This document shows positions 18,699 to 27,623 of a stretch of DNA of 64,000 nucleotides, piece by piece. The notes beneath the pieces were generated by a model that ran no database searches, was not told the DNA's origin, and worked only from the letters and a program-made list of their open reading frames with translations. The first letter of the stretch is position 1; the number at the start of each line of letters is the position of its first letter. The DNA comes from Actinophytocola sp044466355 (GTDB lineage: Bacteria > Actinomycetota > Actinomycetes > Mycobacteriales > Pseudonocardiaceae): assembly GCF_044466355.1 (NCBI RefSeq), contig NZ_JBITMQ010000001.1, positions 1,116,001 through 1,180,000 of the forward strand. Reading direction: 5' to 3'. A program made the position numbers and the translations under genes.

Positions 18699-18973
18699 CT
18701 ACCTGTTTTCGTGGATGATCGTTTCCGGCCGCAGCGGCCACTCCGACGTGGTGAGACCGAGCCGGTCGTCGTAGGGGTAGCGGTCGTACTCGTCGGTCCA
18801 CCGCACCGTCCTGGTCGAGGTGGAAGCCGTCCGCGTCGGCGTAGAACCGCGAGAAGCTGGTCCGCCACTGCGAGTTGGAACCCCAGCCGTGCGACGGGGC
18901 GTCGGACGGTCGCGGATCACGCCACTCGCAGAAGCCGCCCGATCGGGTGAAGGTGGGGTTGTTCCGCAACGGG
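18699..18973 (-). pseudogene. Small hypothetical protein, frameshifted
   Basis: Two frames together give a plausible protein of about 90 aa. The first part runs from about 18973 (NNPTFTRSGGFCEWRDPRPS ... SRFYADADGFHLDQD). The second runs VRWTDEYDRYPYDDRLGL ... ETIIHENR to the stop at 18699-18701. They join if one G is removed opposite the CC at 18806-18807. I do not recognise the family. The start is unclear: TTG about 18973, or an ATG at 19023 that would overlap the PASTA lipoprotein start on the other strand. It lies upstream of the MFS operon and probably is not part of it. Confidence 0.5.
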
Positions 18974-19021
18974 GCGAGACGACTTCGCGATGGGCGGGTG
19001 ACCGAGAAGAGGGAGATGCTC

Positions 19022-19429
19022 ATGCGGATCGTCACGGTGCTGGTGTCAGCGGGAACGTGTGCTGTCGTGGGCCTGATGGGCGGATGCGGAACCGGGACGA
19101 CACTGGAGGAGACGACCACCACCGTGACCGTCGAGGAACCGGCGGCCGGGCCCGACGCCACGGGGGCCGCGGAGCGGCCACCCGCGGCCGCCCAGTGGAC
19201 GATGCCCAACCTCGTCGGGGAGACGCTCCAGGACGCGCAGGACCGGATCCAGGCGCTCACCGGCGGTGCCGTCTTCCTCACCGTGTCGCACGACCTCACC
19301 GGGCAGGACCGCAACCAGGTGCTCGACCGGAACTGGCGGGTCTGCACCCAGAACCTCGCCCCGGGCGAGGCGTTGTCTCCGGAGTCGGAGGTCGACTTCG
19401 GAGTCGTCAAGCTCGACGAGTCCTGTTGA
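19022..19429 (+). CDS. PASTA-domain lipoprotein
   Basis: This 135-aa protein has a lipoprotein signal (residues 1-21) ending in the lipobox LMGGC, a Thr/Glu-rich linker, and one PASTA domain from about residue 62 (TMPNLVGETLQDAQDRIQAL ... EVDFGVVKL). PASTA modules bind peptidoglycan fragments or beta-lactams in kinases and penicillin-binding proteins. A free lipid-anchored copy would act as a cell-surface sensor or scaffold. ATG 19022 is used because GAGGGAG ends about 8 bp before it; ATG 19016 is also in frame. Two cysteines near the C-terminus could form a disulfide. Confidence 0.8.
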   Translation: MRIVTVLVSAGTCAVVGLMGGCGTGTTLEETTTTVTVEEPAAGPDATGAAERPPAAAQWTMPNLVGETLQDAQDRIQALTGGAVFLTVSHDLTGQDRNQVLDRNWRVCTQNLAPGEALSPESEVDFGVVKLDESC

Positions 19430-19454
19430 CCCGCCACGTATGGTCGAACGAAAC

Positions 19455-19468
19455 TAGAACAAGTTACA
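19455..19468. promoter_or_regulatory. KstR-like operator upstream of the GMC oxidoreductase
   Basis: TAGAACAAGTTACA fits the KstR consensus TNNAACNNGTTNNA exactly and extends to an 18-bp palindrome (ACT..AAC..GTT..AGT). It lies 35 bp before the GMC start. KstR is the TetR repressor of steroid-degradation genes in actinobacteria. The site is short, so a chance match is possible. Confidence 0.55.
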
Positions 19469-19502
19469 GTTGCGGCCGGGTGTGGTGGATCGAGGAGCGG
19501 GC

Positions 19503-21137
19503 ATGGCCAAGAAGGTGCCACGTGGCAGTGAGGCCGACTACGTGGTCGTCGGCTCGGGCAGTTCGGGGGCCGCGATCGCGGGCAGGCTGGCCGAGTCCGG
19601 CGCGAGCGTGATCGTGCTCGAGGCGGGCAAGGCCGACCGGAACCTGCTGGTCACCAAGCCGGGCATGATCGGCCCACTGCACTCGGTGCCCCAGCTGAAG
19701 AAACTCGTCGACTGGGGCTACTACTCGGTGCCGCAGAAACACCTTCTCAACCGGCGGATGCCGGTGCCGCGCGGCAAGGTGGTCGGCGGCTCCAGCTCCG
19801 TGAACGGCATGGTGTACGTCCGAGGCAACCGCGCCAACTTCGACTCCTGGGCCGCCGAAGGCAACGCCGGCTGGGACGCCGACAGCGTGAACGCCGCCTA
19901 CAAACGCCTGGAGGACTTCGAGGACGGCGAGAACGCGTTCCGGGGTGCAGGCGGGCCGATCCGGGTCACCCGCAACAAGATCCCGCAGGAGGGCGCGCTG
20001 CAGTTCCTCCAGGCCACCGCCGACACGATCGGCTGCCCGGTCCTCGACGACTACAACGCGGCGTCGCAGGAGGGCGTCAGCCGGATGCAGCAGAACGCCG
20101 CCGACGGGCTGCGGTACAGCGCCTCACGCGGTTACCTCCACGACCTCGCGCCCGCGACGCTGGAGCTGCAGTCCCGGGTGCTGGTGACCAGGGTGGTCAT
20201 CGAGAACGGCCGTGCGGCCGGGGTCGAGGTCACCGACCCGGACGGCACCCGGCGGACCGTCCGCGCGGGCAGGGAGGTCATCCTCTCCGCCGGGTTCGTC
20301 GGGTCCCCGCAGCTGCTCATGCTGTCCGGTGTCGGCCACGCCGCGCACCTGCGGGAACACGGCATCAGCGTGGTCGCGGACCTGCCGGTCGGCGACAACC
20401 TGCACGACCACATGTTCCACGCGATGACGTTCCAGGCGTCGTCGAGCAGGCACAAGGGTACCGCGCCGTACTTCGCCACGGGCCTGGCCAGGGAGCTGAT
20501 GCGGCCCGGCAGCACGTTCATGGCGAACTCCGTGTTCGAGGTGCTGGCGTTCCTCAAGACCTCCCAGGCCCGCGACGTGCCCGACCTCCAGCTGCACCTC
20601 CTGCCGTGGGCGTACGTGTCGCCCAACCAGGACGAGCCGATCCGGCACAAGGTCGACAAGCGCACCTCGCTCACCGTGCTGGCGACCCTCATCTACCCGA
20701 AGAGCCGCGGCACGCTGCGGCTCGCGTCGGCCGCCCCGACCGCGGCCCCGCTGATCGACTTCCAGTACCTGGCCGACCCCGCCGACCTCGAAGTGCTCGG
20801 CGAGGGTTCGGAGATGGTGCGCGAGATCTTCGCGTCACCGGCGTTCAACGGCTCGATCAGGGCCGAGACCCACCCCGGCGAGCGGCTGCGCGGCCAGGAG
20901 CTGCGCGACGCGATCCTCAACCGCGCCACCTCGGTCTACCACGGCGTCGGCACCTGCCGGATGGGCGTCGACGACCTCGCCGTCGTGGGGCCCGACCTCA
21001 AGGTCCGTGGCGTCGACGGGCTGCGGGTCTGCGACGCCTCGATCATGCCGTCGATCACCGGCGGCAACACGAACGCGCCCTGCATCATGATCGGTGAGAT
21101 GGGGGCGCGGCTCGTCCTCGCGGGAGGAACGCCATGA
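19503..21137 (+). CDS. GMC-family oxidoreductase (choline dehydrogenase-like)
   Basis: This 544-aa flavoprotein has the FAD-binding GSGSSG (residues 17-22), the GMC signature-1 region PRGKVVGGSSSVNGMVYVRG, signature-2-like ILSAGFVGSPQLLMLSGVG, the catalytic-region YHGVGTCRMG, and the C-terminal GGNTNAPCIMIGEMGA. It oxidises an alcohol to an aldehyde. The aldehyde dehydrogenase that follows with a 4-bp ATGA overlap would take the product to the acid. The start ATG 19503 follows GAGGAG. The KstR-like site upstream hints at a steroid or alkyl side-chain substrate; choline is the family default but is not proven here. Confidence 0.88.
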   Translation: MAKKVPRGSEADYVVVGSGSSGAAIAGRLAESGASVIVLEAGKADRNLLVTKPGMIGPLHSVPQLKKLVDWGYYSVPQKHLLNRRMPVPRGKVVGGSSSVNGMVYVRGNRANFDSWAAEGNAGWDADSVNAAYKRLEDFEDGENAFRGAGGPIRVTRNKIPQEGALQFLQATADTIGCPVLDDYNAASQEGVSRMQQNAADGLRYSASRGYLHDLAPATLELQSRVLVTRVVIENGRAAGVEVTDPDGTRRTVRAGREVILSAGFVGSPQLLMLSGVGHAAHLREHGISVVADLPVGDNLHDHMFHAMTFQASSSRHKGTAPYFATGLARELMRPGSTFMANSVFEVLAFLKTSQARDVPDLQLHLLPWAYVSPNQDEPIRHKVDKRTSLTVLATLIYPKSRGTLRLASAAPTAAPLIDFQYLADPADLEVLGEGSEMVREIFASPAFNGSIRAETHPGERLRGQELRDAILNRATSVYHGVGTCRMGVDDLAVVGPDLKVRGVDGLRVCDASIMPSITGGNTNAPCIMIGEMGARLVLAGGTP

Positions 21138-22708
21138 CCGGCACCCAGCTCGCGATCACCCGCCCGGCGACGGTGACCGACGCGTTCCTGCGGCAGCTCG
21201 TCGCCCGGGTGCCGGGTTCGTCCGGCGCCGCCTGGAAGCTCACCGAGGTCTACACCGGCGACGTCCTCGTCGAGCTGCCGCAGTCGACGCCCGCCGACAT
21301 CGAGCAGGCGTTCGTCACCGCTCGCGAGGCACAACGGACGTGGGCCGCCACGCCCGTCCGGCAGCGGCTCGCGGTGTTCGACCGGGCGCACACGATCTTC
21401 GTCGACAACGCCCGGACCACCGCCGACCTCATCCAGGTCGAGAGCGGCAAGAACCGGCGGATGGCGATCGAGGAGACCTGCGACCCGCCGATGGTGATGA
21501 GCCACTACCTCAAGCGGGCCGCCGGACTGCTCGCGCCGGTCCGGCGTGGCGGGCCGGTGCCGTTCCTGAGCAACTCGACCGAGATCCGGCAGCCCAAGGG
21601 CGTCGTCGGGGTCATCGCCCCGTGGAACTTCCCGTTCGCCACCGGCATCTCCGACGCCATCCCCGCGCTGATGGCGGGCAACGGCGTCGTGCTCAAGCCC
21701 GACAACAAGACGGCGCTCTCCCCGCTGTACGGCATCCGGATGCTCGAAGAGGCCGGGCTGCCGAAGGGCCTGTTCCAGGTGGTGTGCGGAGAGGGACCGG
21801 ACGTCGGGCCAACGCTCATCGACAACGCCGACTACGTGATGTTCACCGGCTCCACCGCCACCGGCCGCGTGATCGGCGAACGGGCGGGCCGCAACCTCAT
21901 CGGCTGCTGCCTCGAACTCGGCGGCAAGAACCCGATGGTCGTGCTCGACGACGCCGACATCGCCGAGGCTGTCGAGGGCGCGGTGTTCGGCGCGTTCGGC
22001 AACACCGGGCAGATCTGCATGCACGTCGAACGGATCTACCTGCCCGAGTCCCGCTACGACGAGTTCGCCGACGCGTTCGTGGCCAGGGCGAAGGCGCTCG
22101 ACGTCCGCGCCGCCTACGACTTCGGCCCGGAGATGGGCTCACTCGTGTCCGTCGACCACATGCACCGCGTCAGGTCCCATGTGGACGACGCGGTCGCCAA
22201 GGGTGCCACCGTCCTCTGTGGCGGCAGGCCCCGCCCGGACCTCGGGCCGGCGTTCTTCGAACCGACGATCCTCGAAGGCGTCACGAAGGACATGCTCTGC
22301 GGCGTCACGGAGACGTTCGGTCCGGTCGTCGCGCTGCACCGCTACCGCACCGTCGACGAGGCGGTCGCGCTCGCCAACGACACCGACTACGGCCTCAACG
22401 CGTCCGTGTGGGGCGGGAACATCGCCGCGGCGCGGGCGGTGGCCGCGCGCGTCGAGGCGGGCAACGTCAACATCAACGACATCCTGGCCACCGCGTTCGC
22501 GTCCAAGGGCACCCCGTCCGGCGGTGTGAAGAACTCCGGCGTCGGCGTCCGCCACGGCGACCAGGGCCTGCTGAAGTACACCGACGTGCAGAACATGGCG
22601 GTGCTCAAGAAGCAGGTCATGGGCCCGAAACCCGGCCAGGACTACGGGAGGCACGTGGAACGCGTGCTGTCGGGCCTGAAGATGATGCGGCGCCTGCGCA
22701 TCCGGTGA
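21134..22708 (+). CDS. NAD(P)+-dependent aldehyde dehydrogenase (succinate-semialdehyde type)
   Basis: This 524-aa protein has the full ALDH set: VIAPWNFPFATGISDAIPAL (residues about 157-176), the ELGGKNPMVVLDDADIAE block with the general-base Glu, the nucleophilic Cys in NTGQICMHVERIY, and ETFGPVV. It resembles the succinic-semialdehyde dehydrogenase branch. ATG 21134 overlaps the GMC stop, so alcohol oxidation and aldehyde oxidation are coupled in one transcript. The C-terminus carries about 30 extra residues (YGRHVERVLSGLKMMRRL) that may guide assembly. The true substrate is unknown. Confidence 0.88.
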   Translation: MTGTQLAITRPATVTDAFLRQLVARVPGSSGAAWKLTEVYTGDVLVELPQSTPADIEQAFVTAREAQRTWAATPVRQRLAVFDRAHTIFVDNARTTADLIQVESGKNRRMAIEETCDPPMVMSHYLKRAAGLLAPVRRGGPVPFLSNSTEIRQPKGVVGVIAPWNFPFATGISDAIPALMAGNGVVLKPDNKTALSPLYGIRMLEEAGLPKGLFQVVCGEGPDVGPTLIDNADYVMFTGSTATGRVIGERAGRNLIGCCLELGGKNPMVVLDDADIAEAVEGAVFGAFGNTGQICMHVERIYLPESRYDEFADAFVARAKALDVRAAYDFGPEMGSLVSVDHMHRVRSHVDDAVAKGATVLCGGRPRPDLGPAFFEPTILEGVTKDMLCGVTETFGPVVALHRYRTVDEAVALANDTDYGLNASVWGGNIAAARAVAARVEAGNVNINDILATAFASKGTPSGGVKNSGVGVRHGDQGLLKYTDVQNMAVLKKQVMGPKPGQDYGRHVERVLSGLKMMRRLRIR

Positions 22709-22750
22709 CGTGGACGGCCCGGCTCCCACCGGACCGTCCACCTCAGCCGA

Positions 22751-24859
22751 TCAGAAACCCATGCGACAGCCGGACAGGACGATCTCCTGGCCCAGCAGTG
22801 TCACCACGCGCACCGAGTACTGCGCCAGCTGCCCGTTCGGACCGTTCACCGTCTGGTTGAGGTACACGGTCGCCACGAGCGGGATCGAGACGGTCGTCGG
22901 CGCCGTGCCGATCGGCTGCCCGTTGAGCGTGCCCACCCTGGACGACCCGCTCAGGCCGCTTTCCGTTGCCACACAACGGGTCTCGATGTCGGTCAGTCGG
23001 ATCGCGCCGCCCAGGAGGTTCGCGCCGCTGATCTCCGCGGCGGCGTCCGTGTGGCCCGTCGACGGGTCGAGCGTGCACTCGGCGTGCAACGCCTGCACCG
23101 TCGCGAGCCCGGGCACCGACAGGCTCGCCGTGGTCAGGTCGCTGTTCGGCGGGCAGGTGGCGTGCGGGGTCTTCGACACGGTGATCACCCCGCTCGCGCT
23201 GATGCCCCATGCCTCGGCGCGCACGTACGAGACCAGCTTGACCACCGCGGTCGCCGAGCCGCCGTCGTCGTCGGTGACCGTCACGACCACCAGGTGCGCG
23301 CCGACCCCGGTGTAGGTGTGCTCCGCCGCGCAACTGCCCGAGCCCGCGCCCTGGTCGACCGTGCCCGTCACCGGCGCCGAGCCGTCGTCGAAGTCCACCG
23401 AGCACGTGTGCGTGTCGTTGGTGGCGATGTCGGTGAACGGCGCGGTGACGGTCACCGGCGTGCCGCGCAGCACGAGCGTGCCGTCGGCCGGGTCGGCGAC
23501 GGTGACCGAGGGGGCGACGTTGGTCAGCGTCAGGTCGGCCGTGGCCGACACCGGCGGGTTCAGCCCGTCGTCAGCGGTGAGGCGCAGGGTCCACACGCCG
23601 TCGTCGGTGCACGTCACGGTCGTGTCGACGGCCGAGGCGTCGGCGAAGGCACAGGTCGCGCCCGCGTCCACACCCGAGGCCGGGGTCGCGGTCCACGTCG
23701 TGGTGAGGTTCGGCCCGTCCGGGTCGGTCACGAGACCGGCGATCGCCACGGGGGTGCCCTCCTGGCCCGCGTACGGTCCGCTCGGGTCGACCGTCGGCGG
23801 GTCGTTGACGATCACGGTCACGCAGTCGGTCACGGAGCCGTTGCCGCCGTTGTCCTCGCCGTGGGCGGTCACGCAGATCTCGTGCGTGCCAGAGGCGAGC
23901 GGGCCGGTGGCGTACGAGTAGTCCACAGTGGCCGGACCGTTCTGCGGCAGCCCGGGGCTGATCGCGGTCACCGGCGCCGCCGGTCCACCGTCCACACTGG
24001 CCGTCAGGGACGAGAGCTCCGACGCCAGCAGGTCCGGCAGCACGTCCGGCAGGTTCGCCGGGTCGGGCACGTGGGTGCACTCACCACCGGTGCGGTCGGC
24101 GATCAGTTGCAGGCTGTCGCTGTACGGGCCGCTCTGGCACGCGGAACCGGTGCCGACGGCGAAGGTGTGGATGTCGACGTTCGCGGGGACGGCGTCCAGC
24201 GCCGAGTTCACGTCACCGATGGACGCGCCGTCGGACAGGAACGCCACGATCTTGCGCGACTCGTTCTGCGCGTCGGTCACCGTGGTCGCCTTGACCACCG
24301 CGTCCGGGAAGTACGTGCCCGTGACGACGTCGCGCTCGGAGAACTCGCCGACGTGCCCCTGGCTCATCGAGCCGAGCACCTCCTCGACATCCCTGGTGCC
24401 GTTGGAGTTGTCGTCGGTGGCGGGCCCCGTCAGCACCTGGTCACCGTCGGCGGGCCGCACGTCCGCGACGGCCGCCGAGGAACCGAAGATGACGGCCCCG
24501 ACCGTGCCGACGGGGGAGGCGGGGTCGGCGGCGAGCGCGTTGAGCGCCTGCGACGCCTGCACCTCGCACTGGAGCACGGTGCGTGCGCTCCCGTCACACG
24601 ACGCGGCCGTGCTCCCGGACACGTCGACCACGTAGGTGAGCGCGGTGTCCTTCACGACCGCGGCCTCACCCACCGACGCCGTGCCCTCGACGGTCACCGG
24701 CCCCTGCGGGAACACGGTGTTGTCGGCCGGACTGTCGATGGTCACCGAGATCGCGGTACCACCGGGCAACTGCCCGTCGACGGCGACGGCCGTACCGGTG
24801 AAGAGGGCCATCGCCATGAACGCGGAGCTTCCGGACAGTGCCAGGGTTCTTCGGGTCAT
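22751..24859 (-). CDS. Secreted VWA-domain protein with Ig/PKD-like repeats
   Basis: This 702-aa protein has a signal peptide (1-27). A VWA domain (about 55-290) carries the MIDAS start YVVDVSGST and later FLSDGAS. Several Ig/PKD-like sandwiches of 80-100 residues follow (VIVNDPPTVDPSGPYAGQEG; VAPSVTVADPADGTLVL; TDDDGGSATAVV) and then a cysteine-containing tail. VWA domains bind metal-bridged ligands, so an adhesive or matrix role at the cell surface is likely. ATG 24859 starts the signal peptide; the frame is open further upstream without signal character. It is monocistronic, with a perfect-arm palindrome 110 bp upstream. Confidence 0.8.
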   Translation of the reverse strand: MTRRTLALSGSSAFMAMALFTGTAVAVDGQLPGGTAISVTIDSPADNTVFPQGPVTVEGTASVGEAAVVKDTALTYVVDVSGSTAASCDGSARTVLQCEVQASQALNALAADPASPVGTVGAVIFGSSAAVADVRPADGDQVLTGPATDDNSNGTRDVEEVLGSMSQGHVGEFSERDVVTGTYFPDAVVKATTVTDAQNESRKIVAFLSDGASIGDVNSALDAVPANVDIHTFAVGTGSACQSGPYSDSLQLIADRTGGECTHVPDPANLPDVLPDLLASELSSLTASVDGGPAAPVTAISPGLPQNGPATVDYSYATGPLASGTHEICVTAHGEDNGGNGSVTDCVTVIVNDPPTVDPSGPYAGQEGTPVAIAGLVTDPDGPNLTTTWTATPASGVDAGATCAFADASAVDTTVTCTDDGVWTLRLTADDGLNPPVSATADLTLTNVAPSVTVADPADGTLVLRGTPVTVTAPFTDIATNDTHTCSVDFDDGSAPVTGTVDQGAGSGSCAAEHTYTGVGAHLVVVTVTDDDGGSATAVVKLVSYVRAEAWGISASGVITVSKTPHATCPPNSDLTTASLSVPGLATVQALHAECTLDPSTGHTDAAAEISGANLLGGAIRLTDIETRCVATESGLSGSSRVGTLNGQPIGTAPTTVSIPLVATVYLNQTVNGPNGQLAQYSVRVVTLLGQEIVLSGCRMGF

Positions 24860-24968
24860 CCCGTCACATCCTCGTTGTTGGTCGGATCCCCGCACCTTTA
24901 CATCGGAAGGGAGAACCTCCCGTTGCTCCAACGATTCGGTGAACGAACACCACCTGACCGGCCCATCC

Positions 24969-24986
24969 CCATGACGAACGTCATGG
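24969..24986. promoter_or_regulatory. 18-bp palindrome between VWA and acetyltransferase genes
   Basis: CCATGACG-AA-CGTCATGG has perfect 8-bp arms with a 2-base centre. It lies 110 bp upstream of the VWA gene and downstream of nothing obvious, so it is more likely an operator than a terminator. The protein that binds it is unknown. Confidence 0.45.
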
Positions 24987-25040
24987 CCCATGCGGGTGAC
25001 GAACGGCAGGAAACCGTTGCGTCACTGGGCCGGAAGCGTG

Positions 25041-25541
25041 TCAAGGACGTGCGCTGTCGGGTGTCCACCGCATCGACACCCGCGGCCCCGCGATCCGCTC
25101 GACCTCGAACCCGAGCCGGGCGTAGAGGGCCCGCGCGGGGTTGTCGACGAAGACGTTGAGCCGGACCGGAACGCCGCGCCGCCGCGCTGCCCGAAGGATG
25201 CCCCGCAACAGCTGGGTTCCCATGCCGCGCCCCTGCACCTCGGGGAGCAGCGCGATCTCGTCGACGAAGTCGCACTCGCCCTCGTGGACGACACACACGT
25301 AGCCGACGGGGCGACCACTCGCCTCGACCACGGCGAAAGGCAGATCGGCGAATTCCCGGTCAGCCGTCGCGCGCTGTTCGGCGTCATCCCACGGAGACGT
25401 CTGCTCAACGTACGCACGCAGGGTCGCCCGCCTCGTCTCGAAGAGAAAATCCCGATCGGTGGGGAGAGCAGGACGAACCCGGAGGTCGTGGAAGCGCACG
25501 TCGTGTTCGTGTTGGGCGTCTTCCATCTCGCGATCGGTCAC
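25041..25541 (-). CDS. GNAT-family N-acetyltransferase
   Basis: This 166-aa protein has the acetyl-CoA site EVQGRGMGTQLL (residues about 100-111, R/Q-x-x-G-x-G/A type), preceded by VDEIALLP and followed by NVFVDNPARALYARLGFE, the canonical GNAT motif B. The substrate is unknown (an amine or a protein N-terminus are the usual options). Its stop lies 181 bp from the VWA start. The next upstream gene ends 10 bp away (25552), so it may be the last gene of the dehydrogenase/isomerase operon. Confidence 0.85.
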   Translation of the reverse strand: MTDREMEDAQHEHDVRFHDLRVRPALPTDRDFLFETRRATLRAYVEQTSPWDDAEQRATADREFADLPFAVVEASGRPVGYVCVVHEGECDFVDEIALLPEVQGRGMGTQLLRGILRAARRRGVPVRLNVFVDNPARALYARLGFEVERIAGPRVSMRWTPDSARP

Positions 25542-25551
25542 TGAGCGCGCG

Positions 25552-26361
25552 TTAGCGGATTCCGCGGGCGGCGTCCTGGAGAAGGGTGGGGACCGAGGCG
25601 ACCGCTTCCACGGCGACGCCGCGGAGACGGCTTTCCAGGGCCAGATCGCCGGTGTAGCCGACGGTGGTCAACGCGGCGATGACACCGGCCCAGTCCACGT
25701 GTCCCGCACCCGGCTGGAGCCGGTTCGAGTCGCTCACCTGTACGTGGCCGAGGTAGGAACCCCAGCGCCGCAGGGCATCCGCCGGGTCGTCCTCCTCGAT
25801 GTTCATGTGGTAGGTGTCCGCGCCGATGCGGATCGACGGCAGGCCCACCTCGTCGATCAGGCTCGCCGCCTGCTCCAGGCGGTTCACCATGTGGTCCTCG
25901 TAGCGGTTGAGGGGCTCCAGGAACAGGGAGACGCCTTCGGCCGCCGCGTGCTCGCCCAGTTCCGTGAGCCCGGTCACGAGCACCTCGCGGTCCTCGGCCT
26001 CGGTGCGGGGTGGCTCGAACGGGGGGAGTCTGCGGGAGAACATGCCGTAGGACGCCGGGGTCATGGCCCCGACGCCGCCGAGTTCGGCGATCACCGTGAG
26101 CTGGGAGCGCATCTGCGTGATCGCGTCGGCGCGCAGGGCCGGGTCGAAGGCGCCGAAGAAGTGGAGCATGTCCACGCAGACCGTGCGCATGACGACGCCG
26201 TCGGCGGCGGCCTTGCGTAGTTCCGGCAGTCGCTTCTCCAGCGCCAGGTCGCCCTTGCCGCGCAGTTCGATCGCCGCGTAACCAGCCTTCGTGGCGAAGG
26301 CCCATTTCTCCGTCAGCGTCTCGCCGGGCAGCATCTGCTCCTGGCAGGTCACACTGATCAT
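25552..26361 (-). CDS. Sugar phosphate isomerase/epimerase-type TIM barrel
   Basis: This 269-aa protein of the AP-endonuclease-2/xylose-isomerase-like barrel has the metal-ligand segments FLEPLNRYEDH (Glu), RIGADTYHMNIEE (Asp/His) and GHVQVSDSNRLQPGAGHVDW (His and Asp), in the usual order. It probably isomerises or epimerises a keto-sugar or dehydrates an inositol-like substrate. Its ATG directly abuts the dehydrogenase stop (26362-26364). Together with the divergent ABC importer, the set reads as uptake, oxidation and isomerisation of one carbohydrate; the sugar itself is unidentified. Confidence 0.82.
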   Translation of the reverse strand: MISVTCQEQMLPGETLTEKWAFATKAGYAAIELRGKGDLALEKRLPELRKAAADGVVMRTVCVDMLHFFGAFDPALRADAITQMRSQLTVIAELGGVGAMTPASYGMFSRRLPPFEPPRTEAEDREVLVTGLTELGEHAAAEGVSLFLEPLNRYEDHMVNRLEQAASLIDEVGLPSIRIGADTYHMNIEEDDPADALRRWGSYLGHVQVSDSNRLQPGAGHVDWAGVIAALTTVGYTGDLALESRLRGVAVEAVASVPTLLQDAARGIR

Positions 26362-27420
26362 TCAGCTCTCCGTGTAGTCGAGGACGACCTGGAGCGCCTC
26401 GCCGGGGCGCTCGTCGAGCAGCTGGTACGCCGCCGCGACACCGTCGGGTACCCGCACGCGGTGGCTCACCAACGCCACCGGGTCGATCGCGCCGTCTGCG
26501 GCCAGTGCGAGGAACGTGCGGTTCATGCGGTCCTGGTCCCAGCGACCCGCGAGCCTCGGCGGCGGCCCGCCGATCTGCGAGGACACCAGCTCGACCCGAT
26601 TGTGATGGAACTCCTCGCCGAGACGCAGGCCCATCGCGTCGCCCTGGTAAAACCCCGCCGCCACGACCCTGCCGCCGACCGTGACCGACCTGATCGCCTC
26701 GTGCAGCGCTGCGTGGGTGCCGGACAGCTCCACGGCGACGTCGGCGCCGCGCCCGTCGGTCAACGACCGGGCCAGCTCCGCGGCGCTGGTCTCCCGCACG
26801 TCCACCGCGGCGACCGCGCCGAACGCGGACGCCGTCGCGAGCCGCAACGGTATGGTGTCGCACGCTACCACCCGTGCCCCGGACAGTGTCGCGAGGCGGG
26901 TGGCGAGCAGGCCGATCACACCCTGCCCGAAGACCGTCACCAGCTCACCGAGGTGCGGCTCGGCGGCCAGCACGGCGTTGAACGCGACCGCGCCGACCCG
27001 CGCGAACGTGGCGGCCAGCGGGTCCAGACCTGGCGGGATCGTGTGACCGTCCAGTTTGGATGCCGGGACGACGGCCTCGCTGCGGTGCCCCCAGATGCCC
27101 CACACCACGTCGTCGACGGCGGGCATGCCGGGTTTGCCCGCAACGTCCGCGGACACCTCGGTGACCACGCCGACCTCCGAGTACCCCCAGCCGACGACCG
27201 GGTAGGGCGAGGTGGCGTCGCCCGGCACGAACAGCCGCTGTTGCTCGTCCCACGTGCGGTTGAGGTAGGGGTTGGTGCCGCGGTATGCGGTCAGCTCGGT
27301 CCCGGCCGAGATCCCGGAGTACATCGTCCGAACACGCAGGGAGGCGGGCGGGAGCGGTTCTTCGCCGGTCTCCACCACCTCCACGCGGCGCGTGCCGACG
27401 AACTGGACAACCGTGCCCAA
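26362..27420 (-). CDS. Zinc-type medium-chain dehydrogenase (MDR)
   Basis: This 352-aa MDR protein has a GroES-like N-domain (residues 1-130) with GISAGTELTAYRG and WGYSEVGVVTEV, then a Rossmann domain with VTVFGQGVIGLLATRLA and AVELSGTHAALHEAI. Several catalytic-zinc Cys of classical alcohol dehydrogenases are absent, so metal use is uncertain. The start is TTG 27420, strongly supported by AAGGAGG just upstream on the coding strand. It is the first gene of the minus-strand unit divergent from the sugar ABC importer, sharing a 203-bp intergenic region. Confidence 0.85.
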   Translation of the reverse strand: MGTVVQFVGTRRVEVVETGEEPLPPASLRVRTMYSGISAGTELTAYRGTNPYLNRTWDEQQRLFVPGDATSPYPVVGWGYSEVGVVTEVSADVAGKPGMPAVDDVVWGIWGHRSEAVVPASKLDGHTIPPGLDPLAATFARVGAVAFNAVLAAEPHLGELVTVFGQGVIGLLATRLATLSGARVVACDTIPLRLATASAFGAVAAVDVRETSAAELARSLTDGRGADVAVELSGTHAALHEAIRSVTVGGRVVAAGFYQGDAMGLRLGEEFHHNRVELVSSQIGGPPPRLAGRWDQDRMNRTFLALAADGAIDPVALVSHRVRVPDGVAAAYQLLDERPGEALQVVLDYTES

Positions 27421-27623
27421 CGGACCTCCTTCGCGTCGTCTCCTCGTCGAAGCGGCAACCTACCTCACGGCTGATCTCATCGGTGCGCATCATCGCCACG
27501 GATCGAGCGCGGATCGAGTGGGTCGCGGTTCGCTGGAATCTTCTTCTCGTTACCGCATCGGGTCTTGTATGTGGCTTTCACACCTGTTTCGCTGGTGCGC
27601 TAGTTCGTCGGCAGGAGGTGCAC

